Of a stretch of DNA of 64,000 nt, positions 1 to 13,360 are shown one piece after another. The translations under genes and the position numbers were made by a program. The stretch's first letter is position 1. The number at the start of each line of letters is the position of its first letter. The stretch is from NCBI RefSeq assembly GCF_003030465.1, contig NZ_CP028339.1, positions 3,232,041 through 3,296,040 of the forward strand, written 5' to 3'. Below the pieces are notes generated by a model. That model ran no database searches, was not told the origin of the DNA, and was given only the letters and a program-made list of their open reading frames with translations. This DNA is from Thauera aromatica K172. Its GTDB lineage: Bacteria > Pseudomonadota > Gammaproteobacteria > Burkholderiales > Rhodocyclaceae.

Positions 1-460
1 TGCGCTCACCGCCGAGGTAGGCATCATCGATCTGGACCTGGCCTTCGAGGACATAGCGCTGCTCGCGTTCGGCCATCGCCTGCATCAGCTTGTGGTGGAT
101 CAGCCAGGCGGTCGGGTAGCTCACCCCCAGGTGCCGCTTGAGGGCGAGCGCCGACAGACCGGTCTTGGCTTGGCTGATGAGGTAGATCGCGAGGAACCAC
201 ACGGTCAGGGCCAATTTCGTGCCCTGCATCACGGTGCCCGCGATCAGCGAGGTCTGATGCCGACAGGCCTGGCACTGGAACAGCGCGTGGGTTCGCCCGC
301 GCACCCGGCTGTAGGCGGCCCCATCGCAACTCGGGCACCGAAACCCCTGCGGCCAGCGCGCCTGCTCCAACGCCGCCGCGCACTGCGCTTCGGTCCCGTA
401 GCGCTTGAGAAACTCGGGCATCGACAGGCCGGGTTGAAACTGGATTCGGTTCATTGCCAT
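1..460 (-). CDS. IS1595-family (ISXO2-like) transposase, N-terminal part, cut by the window edge
   Basis: Read on the minus strand from ATG at 460 (a second ATG lies two codons in). The product begins MAMNRIQFQPGLSMPEF and runs about 153 residues to the edge. It has an N-terminal zinc ribbon with paired cysteines (FRCPSCDG near residue 37 and FQCQACRHQ near residue 60), then the IS1595 hallmarks GTVMQGTKL, VWFLAIYLISQAKTG and a helix-turn-helix-like block (LKRHLGVSYPTAWLIHHKL), and the first catalytic Asp region (VQIDDAYLGGE) just before the edge. IS1595 transposases use a DDE-type cut-and-paste-like mechanism. No frameshift is visible in the part seen, so it may be intact. The terminal inverted repeat was not located; the element must end between the gene and cas3. 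A GGTGGAG Shine-Dalgarno precedes the start, and a LexA-type box lies 19 nt upstream. Confidence 0.85.
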   Translation of the reverse strand, partial: MAMNRIQFQPGLSMPEFLKRYGTEAQCAAALEQARWPQGFRCPSCDGAAYSRVRGRTHALFQCQACRHQTSLIAGTVMQGTKLALTVWFLAIYLISQAKTGLSALALKRHLGVSYPTAWLIHHKLMQAMAEREQRYVLEGQVQIDDAYLGGER

Positions 461-479
461 GGCTCCACCTCTCACCAGA

Positions 480-503
480 TATACTGTACGTACATACAGT
501 ATA
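480..503 (-). promoter_or_regulatory. LexA (SOS) box upstream of the transposase
   Basis: A perfect 9-bp inverted repeat with a 6-bp spacer. On the minus strand it reads TATACTGTATGTACGTACAG followed by TATA, an exact CTGT-N8-ACAG with the TA flanks of the E. coli consensus; betaproteobacterial LexA is known to use the same motif. It ends 19 nt before the transposase ATG, where it would overlap the core promoter. The alternative target, cas3, starts 190 nt away on the other side. Whether it is functional is inferred. Confidence 0.65.
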
Positions 504-693
504 GGCCCGGCGACCGTGGCCGGCCAGCTTGGCTGATCATCATTGCTAATCAAGAAACCCCTTGACGGCGTTCCCTCATCGAACACAGAAGGCCCTCACA
601 ATTCCCATCATCACTTTTCCACATACGCCAAAGTCATGGCATTATGCTTTGGAAATGTGAAGACACAGATGGACGCCGGTGACCAGAGCCGGA

Positions 694-2967
694 ATGGATG
701 AAATCTCGAGAGACCTGCCGCTGATGTTCGCGCACTCAACCACCAATTCGGGCAGGTCAGACTGGCAGCCGCTGCGCAGTCATCTTGAAAATGTTGGACG
801 TATGGCGAAGGAGCGTGCCGCCATTTTCGGGGCCCACACTTTAGCGGAAACCTCCGGGCTGCTCCATGACCTTGGCAAGTACACCGCAGACTTCCAGCGC
901 CGCCTTGCCGGCGACGCGATCCGTGTGGACCACGCGACGCGCGGAGCGATGGTCGCGATCGAGCGCTACGGCCCGCTCGGCTATCTGATCGCTTATGCGA
1001 TCGCCGGCCACCATGCGGGGCTCGCCAATGGGCTCGAGAGCGGCGAGCGCACCGCGCTGCGCGAGCGCCTGCGCGGCACGGGTCTGCCGCCCTTGCTACC
1101 ACAGTGGCAAGATGAGATCCGCTTGCCGGAAGCCTTAGGCGAGCTACCCTTCACGGGCGGCGCGGCGGGCGGGGCGATGTTCCAAGCCGCATTCCTCATT
1201 CGGATGCTGTTTTCCTGCCTGGTCGATGCCGACTACCTGGATACCGAAGCCTTCTACGACCGCATCGCACCGCCGGATCAGCGGGGCGATCGCAGCCGGC
1301 TACGCGCCGTGGAACAACCGTCGCTGGAGGCGCTGCGCGAAAGCCTCGACGCCTCCCTCGCCCGCTTCAGCGCTGATTCCGACGTCAACCGCATCCGCGC
1401 GGACATCCTGGCGCATGTCCGGAATGGAGCGCAGCACACCCCCGGCCTGTTCTCGCTGACCGTGCCCACCGGCGGCGGCAAGACGCTGGCCTCGCTCGCA
1501 TTCGCGCTCGACCACGCAATCCGCCACAACCTACGGCGGGTGATCTTCGTTATTCCCTTCACCAGCATCGTCGAGCAGAACGCCGCGGTATTCCGGCGTG
1601 CGCTGGGTGAACTCGGCGAAACCTCGGTGCTGGAGCACCACAGCGCTTTCATCGCTCCTCAGCTTTCCCGTGACGATGCCGAGCGCTACCAGGCACAGGA
1701 GAAGCTGAGCCTGTCGATGGAAAACTGGGATGCGCCCATCGTCGTCACCACCGCGGTGCAGTTCTTTGAGAGCCTGTTCGCCGCTCGGCCGTCGCAGTGT
1801 CGCAAGCTGCACAATATTGCCGGTAGCGTGGTGATTCTGGACGAGGCCCAAACCCTCCCACTGAAGCTGCTGCGTCCGGCGGTCGCCGCCATCGACGAGT
1901 TGGCGCGCAACTACCGCAGCAGTGTGGTGCTATGCACCGCCACCCAGCCTGCGCTGCAGGCGCCCGAGTTCGTCGGCGGGCTGGAGCGGGTCCGTGAATT
2001 GGCGCCCGAGCCACCCGCACTGTTCCGCAAGCTGAAGCGCGTCCGGGTGAAACATGTGGGCGAACTGGACGACGAGGCTCTGACCGACCGCATGCGCGCG
2101 CACGAGCAGGTGCTGTGCATCGTGAACAACCGTCGCCACGCACGTGCGGTGTTCCAGACCATGTCGGATCTGGTGGGCGCGCGCCATCTGACGACGCTGA
2201 TGTGCGCTCGCCATCGCAGCGAGGTGCTGGCCGGCGTACGAGAAGACCTGCGGCAGGGGCGGTCGTGCCGGCTCGTATCCACAAGCCTGATCGAGGCCGG
2301 GGTCGATGTAGACTTTCCCCTAGTGCTGCGCGCGCAGGCCGGGCTGGACTCCATCGCCCAAGCCGCCGGCCGCTGCAACCGGGAGGGGCGGCGCGCTGTC
2401 GCGGCCAGCGAGGTGCTGGTGTTCTCCACCGCAAACCCCGACTGGGCGCCGCCGCCGGAACTCAAGCAGTTCGCCCAGGCCGCCTCGACCGTACTACGCA
2501 GCCATACCAACGACCCGTTGTCGCCGGCTGCGATCCAGGCTTACTTCCGCGAGCTGTATTGGCAGAAGGGCAGCGCAGCGCTGGACTGCACCGACCTGCT
2601 GGGGTTGCTGCAGCGCAGCCGCCCCGACAGCCTGCCGATGGAAACGCTGGCGGCACGTTTTCGCATGATCGAGTCGGTGCAGATGCCGGTGATCGTGCCC
2701 TTCGACAAGGTCGCGCGTGAGGCGCTGCAGGCATTGCGCTTCGCGGACAAGAGCAGTGGCCTCGCCCGCCGCCTGCAGTCTTATCTGGTCCAGTTGCCCC
2801 GCCAGGGCTTCGAGGCACTGCGCAAGTCGGGTGCGATCCAGCCGGTGGCGCCCGAGCGCTGGGGCGAGCAGTTCATGGAACTGACAGTGATGGATCTGTA
2901 CGACGAATGTTTCGGGTTGAGCTGGGACGATCCGGCCTTCTTAAGCAGCGAATCCTTGATGTGGTAG
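694..2967 (+). CDS. cas3: Cas3 helicase-nuclease, type I-C
   Basis: The effector of type I interference: Cascade recruits it to an R-loop, where it unwinds and degrades DNA. An N-terminal HD nuclease domain carries LLHDLGKYTADF (metal-binding His-Asp about 58 residues in) and GHHAGLANG. An SF2 helicase follows with Walker A VPTGGGKT (about residue 260), the DEAQ motif in VVILDEAQTLP (about 382), motif III CTATQP and motif VI QAAGRCNREG. All catalytic motifs are present. Length (757 aa) is normal for the family. The start is uncertain: GTG 679 and ATG 694 are in frame, and ATG 724 gives MFAHSTTNSGRSDWQPL, which aligns best with usual Cas3 N-termini. It is the first gene of the locus; its stop lies only 11 nt before the predicted guide-RNA target site at 2978. 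Confidence 0.95.
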   Translation: MDEISRDLPLMFAHSTTNSGRSDWQPLRSHLENVGRMAKERAAIFGAHTLAETSGLLHDLGKYTADFQRRLAGDAIRVDHATRGAMVAIERYGPLGYLIAYAIAGHHAGLANGLESGERTALRERLRGTGLPPLLPQWQDEIRLPEALGELPFTGGAAGGAMFQAAFLIRMLFSCLVDADYLDTEAFYDRIAPPDQRGDRSRLRAVEQPSLEALRESLDASLARFSADSDVNRIRADILAHVRNGAQHTPGLFSLTVPTGGGKTLASLAFALDHAIRHNLRRVIFVIPFTSIVEQNAAVFRRALGELGETSVLEHHSAFIAPQLSRDDAERYQAQEKLSLSMENWDAPIVVTTAVQFFESLFAARPSQCRKLHNIAGSVVILDEAQTLPLKLLRPAVAAIDELARNYRSSVVLCTATQPALQAPEFVGGLERVRELAPEPPALFRKLKRVRVKHVGELDDEALTDRMRAHEQVLCIVNNRRHARAVFQTMSDLVGARHLTTLMCARHRSEVLAGVREDLRQGRSCRLVSTSLIEAGVDVDFPLVLRAQAGLDSIAQAAGRCNREGRRAVAASEVLVFSTANPDWAPPPELKQFAQAASTVLRSHTNDPLSPAAIQAYFRELYWQKGSAALDCTDLLGLLQRSRPDSLPMETLAARFRMIESVQMPVIVPFDKVAREALQALRFADKSSGLARRLQSYLVQLPRQGFEALRKSGAIQPVAPERWGEQFMELTVMDLYDECFGLSWDDPAFLSSESLMW

Positions 2968-2977
2968 TTACAGGAAC

Positions 2978-3014
2978 TGGCACATTGATTGACGTACATT
3001 GAACTTCCTAGGAA
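2978..3014 (-). promoter_or_regulatory. Predicted Cascade binding site (partial protospacer plus TTC PAM) upstream of the small ORF
   Basis: On the minus strand a 5'-TTC PAM (3014-3012, the known type I-C PAM) is followed by CTAGGAAGTTCAATGTACGT. The spacer-like stretch at 3203-3236 begins CTAGGTCGTTCAATGTGAGT. Positions 1-5, 8-16 and 19-20 are identical, so 16 of the first 20 match, and then homology stops (17 of 34 overall). A seed plus partial match next to a PAM is the known signature of natural guides that direct Cascade to bind without cleavage. The site overlaps the -35 box of the promoter at 2999-3027. Confidence 0.75.
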
Positions 3015-3027
3015 CGCCGACTAGGCT
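2999..3027 (+). promoter_or_regulatory. Sigma70-type promoter for the small ORF and possibly cas5c onward
   Basis: TTGAAC (2999-3004), a 17-bp spacer, then TAGGCT (3022-3027), giving a start near 3034 and a short leader before the GTG at 3054. The -35 element lies inside the predicted Cascade target. It is the best promoter-like pair between the cas3 stop and cas5c. Confidence 0.5.
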
Positions 3028-3053
3028 GAACTCACGATCAAAGGGGTTACATC

Positions 3054-3190
3054 GTGGAGCAGCCAAAGGCACCGGGGCCGGATTTGCACATCAAGTTTGA
3101 GCTGAGCTTTCGACGGCACCGAAAACCTTTACTGCCTTGGTTGGTCATCGGCATCGCGTTGATCGGAGTGATTGAAAGACTGGTGCGGAT

Positions 3191-3206
<16 letters not shown>
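3054..3206 (+). CDS. Small single-pass membrane peptide (50 aa) between cas3 and cas5c, possible CreT-type toxin
   Basis: GTG start with a GGGG-containing Shine-Dalgarno (3043-3046) about 7 nt upstream. The peptide begins MEQPKAPGPDLHIKFELSFR, a basic patch follows (RRHRK), then one hydrophobic helix (PLLPWLVIGIALIGVIERLV, about residues 26-44), and it ends VRMWIET. I know no family for it. Size and shape resemble small hydrophobic toxins of toxin-antitoxin systems, but that is an analogy only. Its final codons (TGG ATT GAA ACC TAG) lie within the repeat remnant at 3191-3202, so peptide and guide RNA would share one transcript. Its promoter is the predicted target of that guide. Alternatives: a leader peptide for the cas operon, or an ORF kept open by chance. 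Confidence 0.5.
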
Positions 3207-5769
<2,563 letters not shown>

Positions 5770-5770
<1 letters not shown>

Positions 5771-6663
5771 TGACGGCCATCGCCCACCGCTATGAATTTG
5801 TCTATCTGTTCGACGTCACCAATGGCAACCCCAATGGCGACCCCGACGCCGGCAACCTGCCGCGCCTCGACCCGGAAACCAACCGCGGGTTGGTAACCGA
5901 TGTCGCCCTCAAGCGCAAGATCCGCAACTTCGTGGCCCTGGATAAGGAAGGTGGCCCCGGGCACGCGATCTACATGCAGGAGAAGGCCATTCTCAATCTG
6001 CAGCACGAAAAAGCCTGGAAGGCATTGGACATTCCGCCCGACACCAAGGATGGCTACAAGAAACTGCCCAAGGACGAAGCCAAGGCGCGGGAGATCACCG
6101 CCTGGATGTGCACCAATTTCTTTGACGTGCGTACCTTCGGCGCGGTGATGACGACCGGGATCAATGCCGGTCAGGTGCGCGGTCCAGTGCAGTTGGGCTT
6201 CGCCACTTCGGTCGAGCCAGTGTTGCCGCTGGAAATCTCCATCACCCGCATGGCAGTCACCACCGAAAAGGAAGCCGAGGCGCAAAGCGGCGACAACCGG
6301 ACCATGGGCCGCAAGCACATCCTGCCCTACGGCCTGTACCGCGCGCACGGCTTCGTCTCCGCCAAGCTGGCCGAGCGCACTGGTTTTTCCGATGACGATC
6401 TGCAGCTGCTGTGGCGTGCCCTCATCAACATGTTCGAGCACGACCGCTCTGCCGCACGCGGCGAGATGGCGGCGCGCAAGCTGATCGTGTTCGAGCACGC
6501 AAGCGCCATGGGCGACGCGCCGGCGCATGTGCTGTTCGACACCGTCAAGGTCGAACGCGCAACGCTGGAGGATGACGGCCCGGCGCGCAGCTTCGCCGAT
6601 TACCGCGTCCACATCGATGCAGAAGCGCTGCCTCGTGGTATCAGCGTGCGCGAATACCTCTAA
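5770..6663 (+). CDS. cas7c: Cas7c (Csd2), Cascade backbone subunit, type I-C
   Basis: Several copies of this RRM-fold protein wrap the crRNA spacer in Cascade. ATG 5770 shares a base with the cas8c stop and has AAGGAG upstream; a TTG at 5767 is the only other choice. The 297-aa product begins [20 protein letters not shown], then has [20 protein letters not shown] and [14 protein letters not shown], the Csd2 signature, and [12 protein letters not shown], also conserved. Length is normal. Confidence 0.95.
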
Positions 6664-6682
6664 GCGAACGGAGTGCTGAAGG

Positions 6683-7315
6683 ATGGAAGAAGACGACCTC
6701 ATCCCGATCTCCGCCCTTCAGCATTACCTCTACTGCCCACGTCAGTGTGCGTTGATCCACGTCGAGCGTCTGTGGGCGGAGAACCGTCAGACCGCCGAGG
6801 GGCGCCTGTTCCACGATCGCGCCGACAAGCCGATGGTGGAACGGCGCCACGGCGTGCGCACGGTCACGGCAATGCCGCTCTCCAATGCCGAACTGGGCAT
6901 CGCCGGCGTGGCCGATGCAGTGGAGTTCCACTCCAGCGACGAGGGCGAGTGTCCCTACCCTGTGGAATACAAGCGCGGCCGGCCCAAGGCGCATCGCGCC
7001 GACAAGGTGCAACTGTGCGCCCAGGCACTATGCCTCGAGGCCATGTTCGGCGTGAAAGTGGTGGAGGGAGCGCTCTTTTACGGCACGCCGCGCCGGCGGC
7101 AGGTCGTTGTGTTCGACGATGCATTGCGTAGCCTGACCCTGGCGGTCATTCGCGACACCCGCATCATGATCGCCGCCGGGCGCACACCGACCGCGACCTA
7201 CGATGCCGGACGCTGTGACGCTTGCTCGCTGATCGATCTGTGCCAGCCGCGGCTGCTTGCGCGTGCTGCCGGAGTCGAAGGCTGGCTGCGCCGGCAGTTG
7301 AAGCACGAGGACTGA
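6683..7315 (+). CDS. cas4: Cas4 exonuclease, adaptation factor
   Basis: A RecB-like nuclease with an Fe-S cluster that works with Cas1-Cas2 to choose and trim PAM-bearing prespacers. The 210-aa product has the N-terminal cysteine motif YCPRQC (C18, C22), the nuclease core with GIAGVADAVEF and the catalytic YPVEYKRGRPK (Asp/Glu-Lys), and the C-terminal cluster ligands RCDACSLIDLC. All expected metal ligands are present. It lies 19 nt after cas7c and 3 nt before cas1. Confidence 0.95.
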   Translation: MEEDDLIPISALQHYLYCPRQCALIHVERLWAENRQTAEGRLFHDRADKPMVERRHGVRTVTAMPLSNAELGIAGVADAVEFHSSDEGECPYPVEYKRGRPKAHRADKVQLCAQALCLEAMFGVKVVEGALFYGTPRRRQVVVFDDALRSLTLAVIRDTRIMIAAGRTPTATYDAGRCDACSLIDLCQPRLLARAAGVEGWLRRQLKHED

Positions 7316-7318
7316 AGA

Positions 7319-8359
7319 ATGCGCCGTCAACTCAATACCTTGTACGTCACCACCGAGGGCGCCTGGCTTAAGAAGGACGGCGCCAACATCGTCATGGAAG
7401 TCGAGGGCAACGAGCGCGCCCGTCTGCCCGCGCACATGCTCGAGAGCCTCGTCTGCATCGGCCGCGTGCTGGTCTCACCGCCGCTGCTAGGCTACTGCGC
7501 CGAACAGGGCATCAGCGTGTGTTTTCTGTCCATGAACGGCCGGTTCCTGGCACGCGTAGAAGGGCCCGTATCGGGCAACGTCCTACTGCGGCGCGAGCAA
7601 TACCGGCGCAGTGACGATCCGGCTGGATGCGCCGCGATCGTGCGCAACCTGCTGCTGGGCAAGGTGCATAACCAGCGCGCAGTCGTGAGCCGCGCCGTGC
7701 GTGACCACGGCGACAGCGTAGATGAATCTGCCCGCCTTGCGCTTGCACGAGCGCGGGAACGGCTGCGGCGCATTGCCGAACGATTGCTGATCGAAACTGA
7801 ACTGAATACACTGCGCGGCCTTGAGGGGGAAGCGGCCCAAGCCTACTTCGGCGTGTTCGATCACTTGATCCGAACGGAGAAACCTGCGCTACGTTTCAAC
7901 GGCCGCAGTCGGCGACCACCGAAGGACGCCATCAACGCCTTGCTATCCTTCCTGTACACATTGTTGACACATGACTGCCGGTCGGCACTGGAGACGGCAG
8001 GACTGGACCCTGCTGTCGGTTTTCTCCACCGGGACCGCCCCGGCAGACCCAGCCTGGCTCTCGACCTGGTCGAAGAGTTTCGTCCGCTCCTGGCAGACCG
8101 CCTTGCCCTGTCACTGCTGAACCGCAAGCAACTGGATGAACGCGACTTCGTAACGCTCGACAACGGTGCAGTACTGCTCAAAGAGGGTTCGCGCAAGACC
8201 GTGCTGGCTGCCTATCAGGAACGCAAACGCGAGGAGTTGTGGCATGCATTCTTTGAGGAGAAGGCGCCACTCGGGCTCTTTCCTGCGCTACAGGCACAAC
8301 TGCTGGCGCGCCACCTCCGTGGTGACCTGGACGCCTACCCATCATTCCTGTGGAAATAG
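7319..8359 (+). CDS. cas1: Cas1 integrase, type I-C
   Basis: Catalytic subunit of the Cas1-Cas2 complex that inserts new spacers at the leader end of the array. The 346-aa product shows the family layout: N-terminal beta domain (LNTLYVTTEGAWLKKDGANI), then the metal-binding residues Glu in LEGEAAQAYF, His in GFLHRDRPGRPSL and Asp/Glu in LALDLVEEFRPLLAD. Start ATG 7319 follows the cas4 stop by 3 nt, indicating translational coupling. Nothing appears degraded. Confidence 0.96.
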   Translation: MRRQLNTLYVTTEGAWLKKDGANIVMEVEGNERARLPAHMLESLVCIGRVLVSPPLLGYCAEQGISVCFLSMNGRFLARVEGPVSGNVLLRREQYRRSDDPAGCAAIVRNLLLGKVHNQRAVVSRAVRDHGDSVDESARLALARARERLRRIAERLLIETELNTLRGLEGEAAQAYFGVFDHLIRTEKPALRFNGRSRRPPKDAINALLSFLYTLLTHDCRSALETAGLDPAVGFLHRDRPGRPSLALDLVEEFRPLLADRLALSLLNRKQLDERDFVTLDNGAVLLKEGSRKTVLAAYQERKREELWHAFFEEKAPLGLFPALQAQLLARHLRGDLDAYPSFLWK

Positions 8360-8368
8360 GGCGCAGAC

Positions 8369-8659
8369 ATGATGGTGCTGGTAAGTTACGACGTCAGCAC
8401 CCGGGAGACGGGTGGAGACCGGCGCCTACGCCGGGTGGCCAAAGCATGCCGAGACTATGGCCAGCGGGTGCAATACTCGGTGTTCGAGATCGAGGTCGAT
8501 CCAGCTCAGTGGGTCATGCTGAAGCAAAGGCTGATCGACCTGATCGACCCTGTTCAGGACAGCCTGCGTTTCTACTATCTCGGCAAGCACTGGCAAGCTC
8601 GGATCGAGCACATCGGCGCCAAGGCTGTACTCGATCTCAACAGCCCACTGATCTTATGA
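8369..8659 (+). CDS. cas2: Cas2, type I-C
   Basis: Structural partner of Cas1 in spacer acquisition. The 96-aa product begins MMVLVSYDVSTRETGGDRRL; the Asp in VSYDVS is the conserved ferredoxin-fold residue, and RVQYSVFEIEVD is the second conserved strand. It is the last gene of the cas operon, 9 nt after cas1, and precedes the leader. Confidence 0.95.
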   Translation: MMVLVSYDVSTRETGGDRRLRRVAKACRDYGQRVQYSVFEIEVDPAQWVMLKQRLIDLIDPVQDSLRFYYLGKHWQARIEHIGAKAVLDLNSPLIL

Positions 8660-8854
8660 CCGATCCAAGATGTCAAGTGCGAACCTGAAGCTCCGTGCAA
8701 ATTCCCAGCCCATTCGCGCTTGTCTTATGAGTTTGATCTAGAACGGTTTCCACTGTGATATCGAGTTTGTAGAAGATGTGCTGAGACCCATTTATGGGTA
8801 GCTCGCCGAAATAGCCAGAATTACGCTATAAATTCAGCATGTTACATTGACGCG
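8660..8854 (+). promoter_or_regulatory. CRISPR leader with array promoter
   Basis: 195 nt between cas2 and the first repeat, clearly more AT-rich than the flanks. It holds a -10-like TATAAA at 8827-8832, placing transcription start just before the first repeat at 8855, with no strong -35. A short palindrome ACCCAT-TT-ATGGGT lies at 8786-8799 and could be a protein-binding site for transcription or integration. All repeats next to it are perfect while the far end is degenerate, confirming this is the leader side. Confidence 0.7.
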
Positions 8855-11097
<2,243 letters not shown>

Positions 11098-11162
11098 TTG
11101 CTCGGGTACACGACATCACCACCGTCGTTGCTGTCAGCCACCTTGTTGTCGTCTCTGCCAAC

Positions 11163-11927
11163 CTATCCCATCTGCACGCTGGGACCGTTTTCCATCCCCC
11201 GCCAATGCACGACTTCGAGGCGGCCGTCGAAGTGTTCGACGACCGCGCTGCACGAGTCGACCCAGTCGCCGCAGTTCAGGTAGCGGACCTTGCCGATCCG
11301 GCGGTCGGAGGCCCAGTGGATGTGGCCGCAGATCACCCCATCCACGCCACGCAACTGGGCGGCGTGCGCCATGCTGTCCTCGAAGTCGAAGATGAAGCCC
11401 ACCGCCTTTTTCACTTTCTGCTTCGCGTACCCGGCCAGCGACCAGTAGCCCGGCATGTGCAGCAGCCGGCGTGCCCGCGACAGCAGATGGTTGAGCCGGA
11501 CCAGGGCGTTGTAGGCGACATCGCCGAGCACCGCCACCCAGCGGTGGTGACGCGTGACCTGGTCGTATTCGTCACCGTGGATCAGCCAGTAGCGACGGCC
11601 ATCGATCGTCTCGTGTTCACATTCGGATTCCACCCGGATGTCGCCGAAGGTGATGCCGGCGTAATCGCGCAGGGCCTCGTCGTGGTTGCCGGGGATGAAG
11701 ACCACGGTGCAACCGTGGCGGGCGCGGCGCAGCACCTTCTGCACCACGGTATTGTGCGCCGGAGCCCACTGCACGCTGCGGTTCATCGCCCAGAAGTCGA
11801 TGATGTCGCCGAGCAGGTAGAGGTGCTCGGATTCGAACTCCTTCAAAAAGGCGAGCAGGTTTTCGGCCTGGCAGGCGCGCGTGCCCAGATGCACGTCGGA
11901 AATGAAAACGGAACGCACCGCCGGCAT
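11163..11927 (-). CDS. UDP-2,3-diacylglucosamine diphosphatase-like metallophosphoesterase (LpxH family)
   Basis: A calcineurin-like phosphoesterase of about 254 aa. The metal motifs are all visible in order: SDVHLG (near residue 10), GDIIDFW, PGNHDEA, HGDEYD and GHIHWA. LpxH hydrolyses UDP-diacylglucosamine in lipid A synthesis, but the protein is longer than E. coli LpxH and belongs to the LpxH-like group often found beside glycosyltransferases, so the substrate is not certain. Start ATG 11927 overlaps the stop of the upstream glycosyltransferase (TGATG), so the two are translationally coupled. A longer reading from 11966 would overlap the neighbour and lacks merit. Confidence 0.8.
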   Translation of the reverse strand: MPAVRSVFISDVHLGTRACQAENLLAFLKEFESEHLYLLGDIIDFWAMNRSVQWAPAHNTVVQKVLRRARHGCTVVFIPGNHDEALRDYAGITFGDIRVESECEHETIDGRRYWLIHGDEYDQVTRHHRWVAVLGDVAYNALVRLNHLLSRARRLLHMPGYWSLAGYAKQKVKKAVGFIFDFEDSMAHAAQLRGVDGVICGHIHWASDRRIGKVRYLNCGDWVDSCSAVVEHFDGRLEVVHWRGMENGPSVQMG

Positions 11928-13159
11928 CAGTCGGCACGCCCTCCGGCGCCAGTCGCAGCCGGCCACGGCTGCGCAGCCCCACCGCGGCGCCAGGCGCGGA
12001 GCAGCGCATCGGCAAAAGTGTCGACGACGTGCCCCCAGCTCAGGCCCTCGGCGCTGCGCCGCGCAGCCTCCCCCAGCTCGGCACGAAGCCGGTCATTTAC
12101 AGCCAGCTGGATCGCCCGTTCGATGAAACCGTCCTCATCACCGCAGCGCACCACGGCGCCGTTGTCCAGATCCCGGATCGTTTCGGCGGCGGCGGCGTAG
12201 CCGTAGGCCAGCGTACACACGCCGCTCGCCATCGCTTCCAGGGTGACGTTGCCGAACGTTTCGGTCTGGCTGGGAAAGAGAAACAGGTCGGATGAAGCGT
12301 AATGTGCGGCCAGGTCTTCACGGTGCCGGGTTCCGGCCAGGACCGCATCGGGGCAGGTACGGGCCAGCGTATCGCGCAAGGGGCCGTCACCGACCAGGAT
12401 CAACCGGGCATCGGCCCGCTGCTCACGGATCGCGGCAAAGGCGCGCAGCACCAGGCCGAGGTTCTTTTCCGGGGCGAGGCGTCCGACGCTGATCACGGCG
12501 AGGCCGTCAGGGGCAAGGCCCCAATCCCGGCGCAAGGCTTCGCTGCGCCGCAACGGATCGAACAGCGCAGTATCGACTCCGCGCCCGATGGCTTCCACCC
12601 GTGCATACCCCTGGTCGCCCAGGCTGCGCACCAGCTCGGCCGTCGGCACATAGGTGGTGGCGCTGCGGTTATGGAAACGGCGCAGATAGGCGGCCACCGG
12701 CCGGCGCAGCCAGCCGATGCCGTAATGCGCGCTGTAACGGTCGAAATTGGTATGGAAGTCCGATGTCACCGGCACACGCAGCGTGTTCGCCACGGTCACC
12801 GCGCTCCAACCGAGGGGGCCTTCGGTCGCCACGTGCACCAGGTCAGGACGCCGCCGCGACCACTCGCGCAGCAACCGGGAGCGGGCCGGCAGACCGAACC
12901 TGAGCCCATCGTAGCGCGGCAGCTTCAAGCCCCGCACCAGCACTTCATCGAATCCATGCGCGCCCGCCGGGGTGGAGTCGGAGGCCTGACGCGGACGCAC
13001 CAGCTGCATGTCGTAGCCGCGCTCGACCAGGCCGTCGACCATCCGTTCGAGCGTCATGGCCACCCCGTTTACTTCGGGCGGAAAGGTTTCGGTCACCAGC
13101 GCGATGCGCAGGCGGGATGGCGGACAGGGTGCTTCCGTCGTGCAATCGAGCGCTCTCAT
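11927..13159 (-). CDS. GT4-family glycosyltransferase
   Basis: A 410-aa GT-B enzyme. The N-terminal domain begins RIALVTETFPPEVNGVAMTL, typical of lipid-acceptor hexosyl/mannosyltransferases. The C-terminal donor-binding domain has VISVGRLAPEKNL, LILVGDGPLR, ALGTR-like AGTRHREDL and the E-x7-E-type block FPSQTETFGNVTLEAMASG. The family includes GDP-mannose-dependent alpha-mannosyltransferases and sulfolipid-type glycosyltransferases; donor and acceptor cannot be told from sequence. Coupled by overlapping stop/start to the LpxH-like gene, which suggests a glycolipid or envelope role. Confidence 0.85.
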   Translation of the reverse strand: MRALDCTTEAPCPPSRLRIALVTETFPPEVNGVAMTLERMVDGLVERGYDMQLVRPRQASDSTPAGAHGFDEVLVRGLKLPRYDGLRFGLPARSRLLREWSRRRPDLVHVATEGPLGWSAVTVANTLRVPVTSDFHTNFDRYSAHYGIGWLRRPVAAYLRRFHNRSATTYVPTAELVRSLGDQGYARVEAIGRGVDTALFDPLRRSEALRRDWGLAPDGLAVISVGRLAPEKNLGLVLRAFAAIREQRADARLILVGDGPLRDTLARTCPDAVLAGTRHREDLAAHYASSDLFLFPSQTETFGNVTLEAMASGVCTLAYGYAAAAETIRDLDNGAVVRCGDEDGFIERAIQLAVNDRLRAELGEAARRSAEGLSWGHVVDTFADALLRAWRRGGAAQPWPAATGAGGRAD

Positions 13160-13259
13160 GGCGCTGCAGCGTAGGCGACCCGCAATACAACTCGGTTACG
13201 CCGAAATTGCGCGCCCGTTAAACCAACCCGCACGGCAACTCGTGCACTTACCGCCGCCA

Positions 13260-13288
13260 TTGCCGCGCCCCTGATGCAACGATAAGCT
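13260..13288 (+). promoter_or_regulatory. Candidate promoter of siaABCD
   Basis: TTGCCG (13260-13265), 17-bp spacer, TAAGCT (13283-13288), about 73 nt before the siaA start. It lies in the intergenic stretch between the divergent glycosyltransferase and siaA. Based on pattern only. Confidence 0.4.
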
Positions 13289-13360
13289 AAACTTCAGCGC
13301 CGGCCCGCCAGGGGTCTGCCACCCATCCGTCGCACGCATTCGGAAGCACCGGAACACATC

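Noticed and set aside
504-693. Second guide-RNA target or a strong promoter in front of cas3
   Set aside because: No TTC-CTAGG seed match was found, and the candidate -35/-10 pairs have poor spacing.
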